From Cognatishimia activa (GTDB lineage Bacteria > Pseudomonadota > Alphaproteobacteria > Rhodobacterales > Rhodobacteraceae), in the NCBI RefSeq assembly GCF_017798205.1, contig NZ_CP060010.1, positions 2,046,001-2,110,000 of the forward strand: 64,000 nucleotides of DNA, in the 5' to 3' direction. The position numbers and the translations under genes were made by a program. Under the pieces are notes generated by a model. The model saw only the letters and a list, made by a program, of their open reading frames with translations. It did no database searches and was not told where the DNA came from. Positions 16,520-25,777 of this stretch are shown one piece after another (the stretch's first letter is position 1; the number at the start of each line of letters is the position of its first letter).

Positions 16520-17446
16520 ATGGCCCCTTTGCCTATTGACGAAAGCAGCAGCATCGCGCCCGTTTTGTTCCTTGCAGAGACAAGCGAACCGGCTGTTCTT
16601 GCCGTTATCACGGACATTGAAGGTCCGTCCTATCGTCCCTTGGGTGCGATGATGGCCTTGACGGCCTCTGGCACGCGCGTCGGGTCGCTGTCGTCCGGCT
16701 GTGTCGAGGCAGATATCGCTTTGCATGCTGAGCGTGCTCTTGAAGCAAACATGCCCAAAGTGGTTCGATACGGGCGTGGGTCGCCTTTCGTAGATATCCA
16801 GCTGCCCTGTGGCGGGGGGTTGGAAATCACGCTGATCCCAAACCCTGACCGCAGCGTCTTGCAAACCGTCGCTGAGCGTTTAACGGATCGTCAGCCCTGC
16901 GCCTTGTCGTTTGATATGGGAAGCCGAGACATTACTGTAGGTCCGGCCCAAGACACGGGAATTGACGGTGCACGGTTTCACATTCGCCTTGATCCGGAAA
17001 TCTACTTTTACGTCTTCGGGAAAGGCCCAGAAGCCGTCACTTTTGCCGCGCTTGTTCAATCTGCCGGGTTCCCCAATATCCTGTGTTCACCGGATCATGA
17101 AACCCTCGAAGCAGCTGCAATCGGCGGAAGTGAAACACATCATTTAACCTCTGCCCGTTTCCCAGCTGATTTTGCCCCTGACGCACGATCTGCTGTGGTG
17201 TTGTTTTTCCACGATCACGACTGGGAGCCAGAAATTTTAAAAGGCGCGCTTGCATCCAAAGCCTTTTATATCGGGGCGCAAGGCAGCAAACGTTCAGCCG
17301 CAGCACGTCGTGCTCAGTTGATGGCTTTAGGTACAGCAGAGAGCGACCTAAAGCGACTGAGAGGGCCAATCGGGCTTATCCCATCCGCGCGTGATGCCCG
17401 CAAATTGGCGGTTAGCGTTTTGGCCGAGGTGATGAACGAAGGCTGA
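16520..17446 (+). CDS. XdhC/CoxI-family protein (solitary paralogue)
   Basis: The 308-residue protein has the XdhC/CoxI pattern: an N-terminal XdhC_CoxI domain with SSGCVEADI and LPCGGGLEI (Cys in both), and a C-terminal Rossmann-like domain with YIGAQGSKRSAAAR. XdhC proteins bind molybdenum cofactor and assist sulfuration and insertion into xanthine dehydrogenase-type enzymes. A second XdhC is encoded at 49292-50239 with xdhAB; this one has no molybdoenzyme gene nearby and is followed by an MDR oxidoreductase. It may serve a CO dehydrogenase-like or other molybdenum hydroxylase encoded elsewhere. Confidence 0.82.
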   Translation: MAPLPIDESSSIAPVLFLAETSEPAVLAVITDIEGPSYRPLGAMMALTASGTRVGSLSSGCVEADIALHAERALEANMPKVVRYGRGSPFVDIQLPCGGGLEITLIPNPDRSVLQTVAERLTDRQPCALSFDMGSRDITVGPAQDTGIDGARFHIRLDPEIYFYVFGKGPEAVTFAALVQSAGFPNILCSPDHETLEAAAIGGSETHHLTSARFPADFAPDARSAVVLFFHDHDWEPEILKGALASKAFYIGAQGSKRSAAARRAQLMALGTAESDLKRLRGPIGLIPSARDARKLAVSVLAEVMNEG

Positions 17447-17539
17447 TCTGTCGCTTTTGAACCTAAATTTGAGACGCAAACGGATTGCCGCGCGTGTCAA
17501 AGAGTGGTTGCCTTGTCCTAACTAGGGAAGGGTGCGGCA

Positions 17540-18619
17540 ATGGATTTACCAAAAACGATGCGGGCGATGGTCACAATGGGCCATGGGGATTTGGATAAAA
17601 TGGTCTGGCACGAGGACTGGCCCCGCCCGGATCCGGGCCCTGGCGAAGTCTTGCTGCGCGTGCGCGCTTGCGGGTTGAACAACACTGACGTGAATACGCG
17701 GTCTGGATGGTATTCCAAAACAGTTGAATCCGGGACAACCGGAGGCGCATTGGATGCGGCCTCCGAGGATGCAACTTGGGGCGGGGCTGCCGTGACATTC
17801 CCGCGGATCCAGGGGGCCGATGTATGCGGCGAAATCGTCATGGTCGGCGAAGGTGTCGCCGCCTCGCGCGTCGGAGAACGCGTTATTACGGACAATTGGC
17901 TGCGCGACAAAAACGATCCATTGAACAAGTCCAAAACGGGGTACTACGGGTCCGAGCGCGACGGCGGGTTTGCCGAATACACGGTTCTTCCGGCTGAAAA
18001 CGTGATTGCTGTAAACTCTGATTACACAGACGCGGAACTCGCCACGTTTTCCTGCTCATACTCTACTGCCGAGGGCATGCTAACCCGGGCCAAGGTGGGG
18101 GGTGACGACACTGTTTTGGTGCCAGGCGCGTCTGGCGGGGTCGGCGGTGCGGTGGTTCAGTTGGCCAAACGACGAGGCGCGCGCGTTGTTGCGCTGGCTT
18201 CAGAGGCCAAACACGCGGAAGTATCCGAACTTGGGGCGGATGTCGTGCTCCCTCGTGCGCCTTCGAATTTGAAGCAGCTTCTGCAATCCGAGTCTATCAC
18301 GGTTCTGGCTGATGTGGTCGGTGGGGACAATTGGCCAGTTTGGATAGACCTACTTGAACGCGGCGGGCGCTATACCTGTTCAGGTGCCATTGCCGGTCCG
18401 ATGGTGTCTTTTGACCTGCGTACGTTCTATCTGCGCGATTTGACGTTTACCGGCTCGACCGTGATTGATCCTGAAGTCATGCCCAATCTGGTCCGCTACA
18501 TCGAAAGCAAGCAGATTAAGCCCGTTTTGGCGGCAACTTATGACCTTAAAGACCTGCACGAAGCGCAACGAGTGTTTATCGCCAAACAGCATACTGGAAA
18601 TATCGTGGTTACCCCATGA
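17540..18619 (+). CDS. Zinc-independent MDR-family alcohol dehydrogenase/quinone oxidoreductase
   Basis: The 359-residue protein has a GroES-like N-terminal domain (GEVLLRVRACGLNNTDVNTR) and a nucleotide-binding domain with VPGASGGVGGAVVQLAKRRG at about residues 193-212. The cysteines of the structural zinc lobe found in classical alcohol dehydrogenases are absent, which favours the NADPH quinone/enal reductase type. An insertion near residues 55-70 (SKTVESGTTGGALDAASED) lengthens the loop after the GroES core. Its stop lies only 2 bases from the convergent HlyD-type gene. The substrate is not predictable. Confidence 0.82.
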   Translation: MDLPKTMRAMVTMGHGDLDKMVWHEDWPRPDPGPGEVLLRVRACGLNNTDVNTRSGWYSKTVESGTTGGALDAASEDATWGGAAVTFPRIQGADVCGEIVMVGEGVAASRVGERVITDNWLRDKNDPLNKSKTGYYGSERDGGFAEYTVLPAENVIAVNSDYTDAELATFSCSYSTAEGMLTRAKVGGDDTVLVPGASGGVGGAVVQLAKRRGARVVALASEAKHAEVSELGADVVLPRAPSNLKQLLQSESITVLADVVGGDNWPVWIDLLERGGRYTCSGAIAGPMVSFDLRTFYLRDLTFTGSTVIDPEVMPNLVRYIESKQIKPVLAATYDLKDLHEAQRVFIAKQHTGNIVVTP

Positions 18620-18621
18620 TG

Positions 18622-19938
18622 CTATTGTCTTGGCTCAAAGGCGCTTGCCTTCATTAACGCTGGAAACACGCCTTCGGAACGCATCGCGCGGGCCTGAGCC
18701 ATCAAAATGGTCACTATGGGCGTATTATCAAGTACGAGGACATTGGCGAGGGTTTTCCAGAAAAATTCCCTTGCTGTCACAGATACCTTATGGACTCGCA
18801 CATTCACTGCGCTCGAATTGGCAACGATCTGTCGGCTGTAGGGTGACGCCGCCAAGGTCTGGGTCGCGGCGATTGTCAGGTTTGCCCTGACTAAAAACCT
18901 CCCTTGATTATCGCGCGAAATGCCTTGGATTTCGGCCTGCAGGTCGTTCACCAGTGCAGGGAGGCCAATCGTTTCTACAGAGATGCGATCACCGACTTGA
19001 AAAAGTGCGATATCGGAGTCCTTTACTGGAATCGCCACCGCATATCCGGCCTCTTGCTGAGGCAGAAGCGAAAACACTTCTACCTTTGTGGGCAGGGCAT
19101 TGCCTTTCGGAGGGCGCCTCACCCGAACGATTTTACCAGAGTAGGGCGCTAGGACGCGCGGTGTGTCAATGAGGGCCTCTAGGTTTGCAATACGCTTGTG
19201 CCTCTCGCGAAGGGCCTTTTGTACAGAAGCGGTGAGTTCTGATCGCCTTGCGGCAAGGTCGTTCAATGCACGCCTGTGGTTTACCTCTGCTAAGTCCCGT
19301 GCATTTTCCAAAGACGCTTTTGTCAGAGACAATGCTAGTATCCGGTCCAACATCGCGTGGGTTTGTGCAACATCTCTATTGCGCCGATGAGCGGCTGTTG
19401 CTTCGGTAAGATATGTCGCGACTAGGTCAATTTCTTTCTGAGACTTGGAGTTCTCCGCGGCGAAAAGGGCGATAAGATTCTGATGTTCTTGACGAATATC
19501 CTGGCAATCACGCGGTTCGTTCGCAGCCGGTGTTGGCAAGGCAGGTTTCTCACCTTCAACGGGGGCATCAATGCTGCATCTTAAAGTCTGCTGATCTGCA
19601 AGACTAAGTTCTTTCAGTTCAGCCAGCTCGGAAGTCATCGCCGCTACATCAAACGTCAACAATGTTTGACCGTGTCGCACAGTTTCTCCATTCGTGACGA
19701 GCAAGTCTTCGACAACGACATCCGCGGGAACGTGAATCTGCACAGGCTGTATTTGGCTCGCCATTTTACCACCGAACAACCGGCTAGACGAAACCGACGA
19801 CTGGCTCATGGCACTTGCGGCCAAAGCCCCAATACCCGCTAGGCATGTTCCCATAGCAAGCAGCCAGAAAACCGCTCGAATAGGAATTCGTCCTCGGGGG
19901 ACCTGCTGGTATGGCCTACGGATTGGGCTTCGCGCCAT
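18622..19938 (-). CDS. HlyD-type membrane fusion protein
   Basis: The 438-residue protein has one N-terminal membrane helix (about residues 22-44), a split biotinyl-lipoyl-like domain (VHVPADVVVEDLLV type start near 70; LAPYSGKIVRVRRPPKG near 250), and about 130 residues of coiled coil between them. A beta-barrel domain follows. This is the periplasmic adaptor architecture of type I secretion or ABC exporter systems. It overlaps the end of the upstream ABC gene by 23 bases. Since that ABC partner is broken, the adaptor may no longer have a function, although its own frame is intact. Codon use is less GC-rich than in flanking metabolic genes. Confidence 0.8.
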   Translation of the reverse strand: MARSPIRRPYQQVPRGRIPIRAVFWLLAMGTCLAGIGALAASAMSQSSVSSSRLFGGKMASQIQPVQIHVPADVVVEDLLVTNGETVRHGQTLLTFDVAAMTSELAELKELSLADQQTLRCSIDAPVEGEKPALPTPAANEPRDCQDIRQEHQNLIALFAAENSKSQKEIDLVATYLTEATAAHRRNRDVAQTHAMLDRILALSLTKASLENARDLAEVNHRRALNDLAARRSELTASVQKALRERHKRIANLEALIDTPRVLAPYSGKIVRVRRPPKGNALPTKVEVFSLLPQQEAGYAVAIPVKDSDIALFQVGDRISVETIGLPALVNDLQAEIQGISRDNQGRFLVRANLTIAATQTLAASPYSRQIVANSSAVNVRVHKVSVTAREFFWKTLANVLVLDNTPIVTILMAQARAMRSEGVFPALMKASAFEPRQ

Positions 19939-21336
19939 CTTTGGCTCCGGCTTTTACGCGACGCGGATCAAAGGTCTTAATTTTGACCTCCAAAACACGA
20001 TGGTCGAAATGGCTGCTCTTTTCCACTTCGATGCTGCTTTGAAAAATTGATGCCAGCGGCAGGATGTCCTTAGATATTGTGCTCTCTTTGGCCGCCTGAC
20101 GCGCGCGCTCGAACTGCGCGCTTGTGATAGGAGCGTCTTGATCCTCCATGCGCAGCACGCAATGTCCTTCGAAGTGTTTGAACGAAAAGGTGATGAGACC
20201 CGGCCAACCTGGATCCGCTGTTTTGCAAGAATAGGTTAACATGTCGGTGGCCACAGTTGTCACGCGCCGTTTGTTGGCCTCTTCAGGGCCACGCCGGAAA
20301 TGGGAATGGATCCAGCGCGTTAGATTTTCCTCTGTATCAAGTTGCCGCGCGCCGATAAAACGTGACCAGCCGGTCGAGATCCGGTCGCGCACCAACTCTG
20401 CTGGCCCTTGATCAATAATGCGCCCGTATTGCATCACTACCAATCGGTCGCAGGTCTCAAGCAGGGCTCTATTGTCTGTGGCCATGACCACTGACCTGCC
20501 GAGTTTGACTTCTTGTTTAACGCGCTCGACCACACCGGCAATTTGCTTTTCCGTCAGACCGTCTTCGGGGCGATCAAACAAGTATAGTTCGGGGCTTATG
20601 AGAAATGCGCGGGCAAAAGCCAAAGCCTGTGCCTGCGAACGAGGCAGATGCGTCGCATCAGAGCTGTCACAAATTGAATCTACAATTTCGCTAGAGAAAA
20701 CCAAACGCTCCAATAGCGCCTTACCGCGACGCAGGGAATCTTCGCTGTCATAGCAAGACAAGTTCGCCGCGCCGGAAATAGGCAGTAAAATTGGGTGGTC
20801 GGGCAGATAAACAAGAGCAGCATCCCGCGCTTCGGCGCTTCGTAACCAAATATCGGAAGAGTTAAACCGTACCTGGCCTGAAGCCCAACAGTGCAGCCTA
20901 CAAGAATTGCGCCGCCGGCAAGGGGATGAACGACGCAGAGCGCGAGAAAGATGACACCGCTCAAGCCGGCCGAAATTCTGTCCGCGTGCTCTTCTCGCAG
21001 GTTTCGATAGCCCGATAGCGCGCGGGTGTGCGCGAAGTTTACGACCAAGAGGCAGAGCATGAAAACGGCGCCAATACCTGTCAGAATTGGCGCCATACCA
21101 ACTTCGCCTTGTTGCACGACAGTGGTGACAAAAAACACCGCCAACAAAGCTAGTGCGTAGCAACAAACCTGATGCGCGATCGTGAAAAGAGCCCCCAATG
21201 TAAATGCCCATGGGGGAAATGATCTGTCGCTGACTTTCAAAGGGACGAGGTCATCTTTTGAAATGACCTCGCCCTTTTCTTCTACCCCTACCTCATCGGT
21301 AAGAGCGCGCGAATGCTGCATAGCCACGCTCCTCAC
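19916..21336 (-). pseudogene. Broken ABC exporter (PrtD-like): membrane part and ATPase part in different frames
   Basis: From 21336 one frame encodes about 155 residues with an N-terminal cytoplasmic stretch and 3-4 membrane helices, up to VGCTVGLQARYG. The sequence then continues as a nucleotide-binding domain only in the -1 frame, from about 20880: GQVRFNSSDIW, YLPDHPILLPI, the signature-like LPRSQAQALAFARAF, and LYLFDRPEDGL. The entire Walker A region is missing between the two parts. The remaining ATPase motifs are also unusual: the Q-loop Gln is Asp, the catalytic Glu after Walker B is Arg, and the H-loop His is Asp. A C-terminal extension of 130 residues of unknown type follows. Together with the downstream HlyD-type gene it formed an exporter; deletion plus frameshift is the simplest reading. 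Confidence 0.65.
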
Positions 21337-21494
21337 TCAACTTTGTGACACAGGCTAAGTCAGTAAGATTAACAATTACTTTTCAGCGACCTAGTCGGTG
21401 CGGAGTCAAATGCGTTCGGAGTTTGGAAGCTATTTGTTAACGATGTTGTGTTTGTCTGCAGCCTGACGAGCAGTAATCAGCATTGGGATGCCAG

Positions 21495-22253
21495 ATGCCG
21501 ACAGTAATCAAAAAAGAGGCAGGTAAATCTCCCGCAACACGGGGCTTATTTCTGTTTGCAGTCAGCGTAATTTCAGCTGTTGCTGTTTCGTGGTTTGTGG
21601 GTACGTCTGCGCGCGCATATTTTTTGTCGAGCCTGGACGATGTCGACCCCATAATTGCCGGTGGCGAATTGGATGATTTGCCAGCTTTGATGCGTGGCAA
21701 CGTGCCCTCCGTGACTACGAGCGTTTACTATAAAGAGCCGCGCAGGGAAAAACCACCTCGCATGTGCGAAATGCCAAAAACCTATTTCGACAAATTGGAT
21801 CAAGGATACGAGAAAGCCTCAGGATACACACGACGCAATGAATACATCCGAAAATACCGTCCCCGTCGCGGTTTCCTGAACGAGCGAGAGTTGCGCGCAG
21901 CGAAGGTAGCGTGGACTTATTTTGAACAATTCACCCAGGAAAATACGGGACTGGCAAATTCGGTTGGTAACTACCCGTCAACGACGCTTTGGGATACAGC
22001 GTCTTATGTTGCCGGAGCCGTTGCAGCCTATGAGCTTTGTCTGATCGAAAAACCGGAATTTGATCGGCGCATGACGCGGCTTTTCACGACGATCAAAGGG
22101 CTTGAGCTGTTTCGCGGCGAAATGCCTAACAAAGTATATCACACTAAATCAGGCATGAAGGTCGACTATACCAACAAAGCCGGCGAAATCGGATTTTCCG
22201 CGCTTGATATTGGTCGCATGCTGGTCTGGATGCGCATCGTTAAAAACCGCTAA
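21495..22253 (+). pseudogene. DUF3131 protein, C-terminally truncated
   Basis: The frame encodes 252 residues from an ATG at 21495 (a TTG at 21483 is an alternative). There is one N-terminal membrane anchor (FLFAVSVISAVAVSWFVG), a linker, then the beginning of a DUF3131 domain: AAKVAWTYFEQFTQENTGL, NYPSTTLWDTASYVAG, LFRGEMPNKVYHTKSG and GEIGFSALDIGRMLVWM. DUF3131 normally spans about 360 residues; here it stops after some 115 at VKNR. The frame therefore ends at a likely deletion junction near 22250. DUF3131 proteins accompany glycosyltransferases and exopolysaccharide genes. It is divergent from the broken ABC exporter. It may still be translated, but the domain is incomplete. Confidence 0.65.
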
Positions 22254-22279
22254 GCGAACTGCCTCTTCCTCAGAATATT

Positions 22280-22912
22280 TTGCAACCTTTGGATCCACGG
22301 CTAGAGTTGCTGCTCTCTTCGGGTGGCGAACTTGTTGTGAAGCGTCGCGAAGCAGAAGCTGAGCAAGTTTCTCTCGTTGGATTTGCCGCCGTTGCAGCCT
22401 ACCTACGTTGGATTTCAGCGCGTCAGGATTACGTCGTTTTGCCACGAGGTTGGCCCGTTCCAAATTCGGACACCGCAGTGGCAGCAATAGGTCTAACGCA
22501 AGCTGCCAGTTGGCAGTCACCAATGCCGCAGCCCTTAATTCCTCAGGCTGTTCAGCAGGGGTTAGACCAAAGCGATCAGTCGCAAATATCAGAGATCGCA
22601 GAAACGTCGAAAGAGGCCTTCGAGCTTTTGAAGGAAATCGCAGACCCAAGACCAGTTCGCTTGGCGCCAAACTCTTCGGCCCCTCAAGCCGAGACGCTTT
22701 TGCTTCTAACAGAGCTAAAGATGTCTATCGACACGCTTGCATCGCAGTTGCATTCATTTGCGGTTTGCTCAGCACCCAAATCGGCTGAAGTTGCCACATC
22801 AATGCTCATGCCGGATCACCAAAATACGGTCTCGAATGAGATCACTATGGAAGCTGTCGGTATGCGAGCACGACACAGAAAAGCGTCGGAAGAAAATGCA
22901 TGTGGTATTTAG
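22280..22912 (+). CDS. Unknown protein fragment
   Basis: An open frame of 210 residues runs from a TTG. It is protein-like (LVGFAAVAAYLRWISARQDY, then a helical stretch with SEIAETSKEAFELLKEIAD) but matches no family I recognise. The frame is open back to 22244, directly after the truncated DUF3131 gene, and its last 20 residues run antisense into the truncated acyltransferase. No ribosome binding site is evident. The best reading is an internal piece of a larger gene, trapped between two deletion junctions at about 22250 and 22860. An antisense frame at 22149-22670 is less convincing. Confidence 0.35.
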   Translation: MQPLDPRLELLLSSGGELVVKRREAEAEQVSLVGFAAVAAYLRWISARQDYVVLPRGWPVPNSDTAVAAIGLTQAASWQSPMPQPLIPQAVQQGLDQSDQSQISEIAETSKEAFELLKEIADPRPVRLAPNSSAPQAETLLLLTELKMSIDTLASQLHSFAVCSAPKSAEVATSMLMPDHQNTVSNEITMEAVGMRARHRKASEENACGI

Positions 22913-23324
22913 ACGTACCCATAAATGCAAAGCTCAGCCAGGTGTGAACCTCTCCCAATGCGGCTAGCTTGCTGTCAAAATACCCAAAGTGTTGAGCTTT
23001 GAGTAAGGTGAAAAAAGCATAGAAAACAGTCCAGAACGCAAATGGTATCAAAAGCCTTTCGGCCTGTTCTGCGATCGTGTCCGAATAGTTCCGCCGGCGT
23101 TTTTCGAGCGACATCATGAGTAAAAACAGAGAAATAATGATGAACAATTCTGTTCGGGCCGTGTAGGCAAACGTGCGCAGAACAAGGGGCGCAATGCGGT
23201 CCCGAACTTCGTAGTCTCCCCAAGCGCCACCGTTTTGATCGGCAGTGCAATGCAGGACCAGCATCGATAAACCGGCCAACAGGCGCAGACAGTCAAGCCA
23301 AGCCAATCTAGGGGCGCCTGTCAC
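22845..23324 (-). pseudogene. Acyltransferase 3 family protein, N-terminal fragment
   Basis: Starting with a GTG at 23324, the frame encodes RLAWLDCLRLLAGLSMLVLH, the usual first helix of membrane acyltransferases (Acyl_transf_3/OafA type) that modify sugars. Later it has FIIISLFLLMMSLEKR and a YHMHFLPTLFCVVLAY segment, after which similarity stops. Family members have 330-400 residues with about ten helices; only 159 residues and four or five helices remain. The break near 22860 coincides with the end of the unknown fragment on the other strand. It was probably part of the same polysaccharide locus as the DUF3131 gene. Confidence 0.65.
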
Positions 23325-23578
23325 AGTTGGCGCCCTGCATAACGTCGGAGGATCTGTAGGGGTGTAAGCTGGGTCATCTGAGTCAGGCGTTCAGTTTCAT
23401 TCCAACTCTGCCTAACCCCATAAGGCTTTCTGGAATGCTAAAAATCCGCAAACAAACGGTAAATTCAGAGATTTTTTCGCAAAGTAGTGATCTGTAAATT
23501 TCTAATTATTTTCAATGTGTTGTTTACGCTCTCATTAATGTGGTCGCGCTATTCATGGGTGGAAAGGACTTGATTGCC
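23325..23578. other. Intergenic region upstream of the OmpA-type gene
   Basis: This 254-base stretch is clearly AT-richer than its surroundings, especially 23450-23540. It presumably contains the promoter of the following OmpA-type gene, but I cannot assign -35/-10 boxes with confidence, and I see no conserved RNA structure or ORF in it. Confidence 0.4.
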
Positions 23579-24142
23579 ATGCGTTTTATTCTGTTTTTGA
23601 CTGCTTTTTTCGCAAGCCTGTCTTCGGCAACCTCGGCGATGGGGTTATCGGTGCAGGAATGTCGGGATATTAAAGATGTTTACGGATGGGCGCCTGACGG
23701 GTGTCAAAGTCTGACGCTTGTAGCCACTAAGCCGCAGTCCCAATCGATGACCAAACCGGCTGAGGTACAAGCTACTGAACCTTCCGCGCAGCAAGTTGAG
23801 GATCACATATTCTTTCCTGCGGGTGGCACAAACCTTGATCGCAAAGCACTGCGTCAGATCGAGCTTTTGACTCAATTGCTAAATGGCGAGGTCTTGGGCA
23901 AGGCTTGCATCGCGTTGATTGGGCACTCCGACACGAGCGGTGGTGAAATTGCCAACATGCAAGTGGCTCAGGCACGCGCGGATGCCGTGGGCATTGCTAT
24001 GCGCCAGCGGCTTGCCAATCCCTTAAAGGTCGAAAAGGTCCTTGCCGCCGGTGAGAGCCTGCCGTTGGAAAATCTATCACCTCGTAGCCGTTGGCAGCGT
24101 CGGGTTGAAATTCGGGCAAGGACCTGCGCGGTGTCCATGTAA
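23579..24142 (+). CDS. OmpA-type C-terminal domain protein, exported
   Basis: The start at 23579 gives 187 residues beginning directly with a signal peptide (MRFILFLTAFFASLSSATSA); GGAAAGGAC lies about 9 bases before it, while the GTG at 23540 would add 13 residues before the signal. The mature protein has a short cysteine-containing region (CRDIKDVYGWAPDGC) and, from about residue 80, an OmpA peptidoglycan-binding domain: HIFFPAGGTNLD, LIGHSDTSGG with the binding Asp, and RSRWQRRVEIRA with the conserved arginine. It probably anchors to peptidoglycan in the periplasm. It follows the remains of the polysaccharide locus and precedes zwf. Confidence 0.82.
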   Translation: MRFILFLTAFFASLSSATSAMGLSVQECRDIKDVYGWAPDGCQSLTLVATKPQSQSMTKPAEVQATEPSAQQVEDHIFFPAGGTNLDRKALRQIELLTQLLNGEVLGKACIALIGHSDTSGGEIANMQVAQARADAVGIAMRQRLANPLKVEKVLAAGESLPLENLSPRSRWQRRVEIRARTCAVSM

Positions 24143-24313
24143 TTCCGGCCCTTTCGGGCATGGGTGGTGGTTTTCGCCAAGCCAAAGTGAAGCCGCAACA
24201 AAGTTTCACTTGAAATCGCAACAGTGCTGTGCATGTTAGCGCTATCACAATCGAGTCGGGCGGTATATGCTGCCTGAAACCCGTTTGGTAGGGCGCATTC
24301 CCGGAGGGGCAGC

Positions 24314-25756
24314 ATGGTTGCAAGAGTAATTCCCGTCAGCAAGTTTGACCTCGTCCTATTCGGAGCGACAGGTGATCTGGCACGGCGCAAAATTTGGCCT
24401 GGGTTGTTTCATCGGTTTGTTGCTGGCCAGTTTGACAGTGACAGCCGCATACTGGGTGTGTCCCGCTCTGAACTGACAAACGACGAGTTTCGCGATCGCT
24501 TGCGAGAGGCCATTTCGGTAAATGGCGACGATCGAGCGAAGCTCTTGGATCAGTTTTTGTCGCTGGTGTCCTACACGTCGATTGACGCAAAGGGTGAGCG
24601 GGGTTGGGATGTTTTGGCCGAGGCTGTACGCACAGACTCGGTGCGTGCCTTCTACCTTTCCGTAGCACCAAACTTCTTTGGCCCGATTGCGCGCCGTTTG
24701 CGCAACTATGGTATTGCGACCGACGAAAGTCGCATCGTCGTTGAAAAACCATTTGGGCATGACCTGGCCTCTGCCAAGGCGCTAAACGCTGAACTCAGAG
24801 AGTGTTTCGACGAGCATCAGATCTATCGCATTGACCACTATCTGGGAAAAGAAACCGTCCAGAACCTAATGGCCTTGCGCTTTGCGAACTCGCTATTCGA
24901 GCCGCTTTGGAATGCGTCTCATATTGAGCATGTCCAGATTACGGTGTCCGAAAGCCTTTCTGTCGAAGGGCGCGGCGAATATTACGACCAGTCCGGTGCC
25001 ATGCGGGATATGGTGCAAAACCACCTGATGCAGCTTTTATGTCTGACCGCGATGGAGCCTCCGTCCAAGTTCCAACCGAATGCGGTGCGCGACGAGAAAG
25101 TCAAAGTCATCGAAGCCTTGGAGCCTGTGGATGCGCGCGACATTGCGCGGGGTCAGTATCGAGCGTCTAAAGAACACGCGAGCTATCTCGATCACGCGGG
25201 CGATCCCAAAAGTCGCACCGAAAGTTTCATCGCGATGAAGGTCAATGTTGCGAACTGGCGTTGGGCTAAGACGCCGTTTTACCTGCGCACGGGCAAATGC
25301 CTGCGCGCGCGTACGTCTGAGATTGCCGTTTATTTCCGCAATCCTCCGCATATGATTTTCCCGGGCATCGACACGCCGATGGGCAATATTCTGGTGATCC
25401 GACTGCAGCCAGACGAAGGCATGACTTTGCACACGACCATCAAGGATCCGGGCCCTGGCGGCATGCGTCTGACAGAGGCATCACTGGATATGACCTTCGC
25501 TGACAGCCTGGCCCAAGACGAGGTCGTTCAGGATGCCTATGAGCGTCTGATCATGGACGTCATTCGCGGCGATCAGACCCTGTTCATGCGCGGAGACGAA
25601 GTCGAGGCCGCCTGGGCCTGGGTCGATCCCATCATCAACGGCTGGAAAGACCGCAACGAAAAACCACAACCCTATGACAGCGGCAGCTCGGGCCCCGAGG
25701 ATGCGCTGTTGTTGATGCATCGCGACGGGCGCCGCTGGCGTCCGATTGGCGCGTGA
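24314..25756 (+). CDS. zwf: Glucose-6-phosphate 1-dehydrogenase
   Basis: The 480-residue protein has the NADP-binding GATGDLA motif at residues 17-23, the catalytic segment RIDHYLGKE near 172-180, and the family's normal length. It oxidises glucose 6-phosphate to 6-phosphogluconolactone. GGAGGGG lies just upstream of the ATG at 24314. The edd gene follows after 21 bases and eda 3 bases later, so the operon forms the Entner-Doudoroff route. The gene for 6-phosphogluconolactonase (pgl), frequently placed next to zwf, is not in this operon and must be elsewhere if present. Confidence 0.95.
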   Translation: MVARVIPVSKFDLVLFGATGDLARRKIWPGLFHRFVAGQFDSDSRILGVSRSELTNDEFRDRLREAISVNGDDRAKLLDQFLSLVSYTSIDAKGERGWDVLAEAVRTDSVRAFYLSVAPNFFGPIARRLRNYGIATDESRIVVEKPFGHDLASAKALNAELRECFDEHQIYRIDHYLGKETVQNLMALRFANSLFEPLWNASHIEHVQITVSESLSVEGRGEYYDQSGAMRDMVQNHLMQLLCLTAMEPPSKFQPNAVRDEKVKVIEALEPVDARDIARGQYRASKEHASYLDHAGDPKSRTESFIAMKVNVANWRWAKTPFYLRTGKCLRARTSEIAVYFRNPPHMIFPGIDTPMGNILVIRLQPDEGMTLHTTIKDPGPGGMRLTEASLDMTFADSLAQDEVVQDAYERLIMDVIRGDQTLFMRGDEVEAAWAWVDPIINGWKDRNEKPQPYDSGSSGPEDALLLMHRDGRRWRPIGA

Positions 25757-25777
25757 TTTTGCAACGAGGAACATGAG

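Noticed and set aside
20680-21211. Programmed -1 frameshift in the ABC exporter gene
   Set aside because: No slippery heptamer with a downstream structure was seen at the frame change, and the Walker A region is missing altogether, which a frameshift would not restore.
22149-22670. 173-codon minus-strand frame over the DUF3131 end and unknown fragment
   Set aside because: Its C-terminal third is antisense to the clearly coding DUF3131 sequence, so it cannot be a single real gene of that extent.
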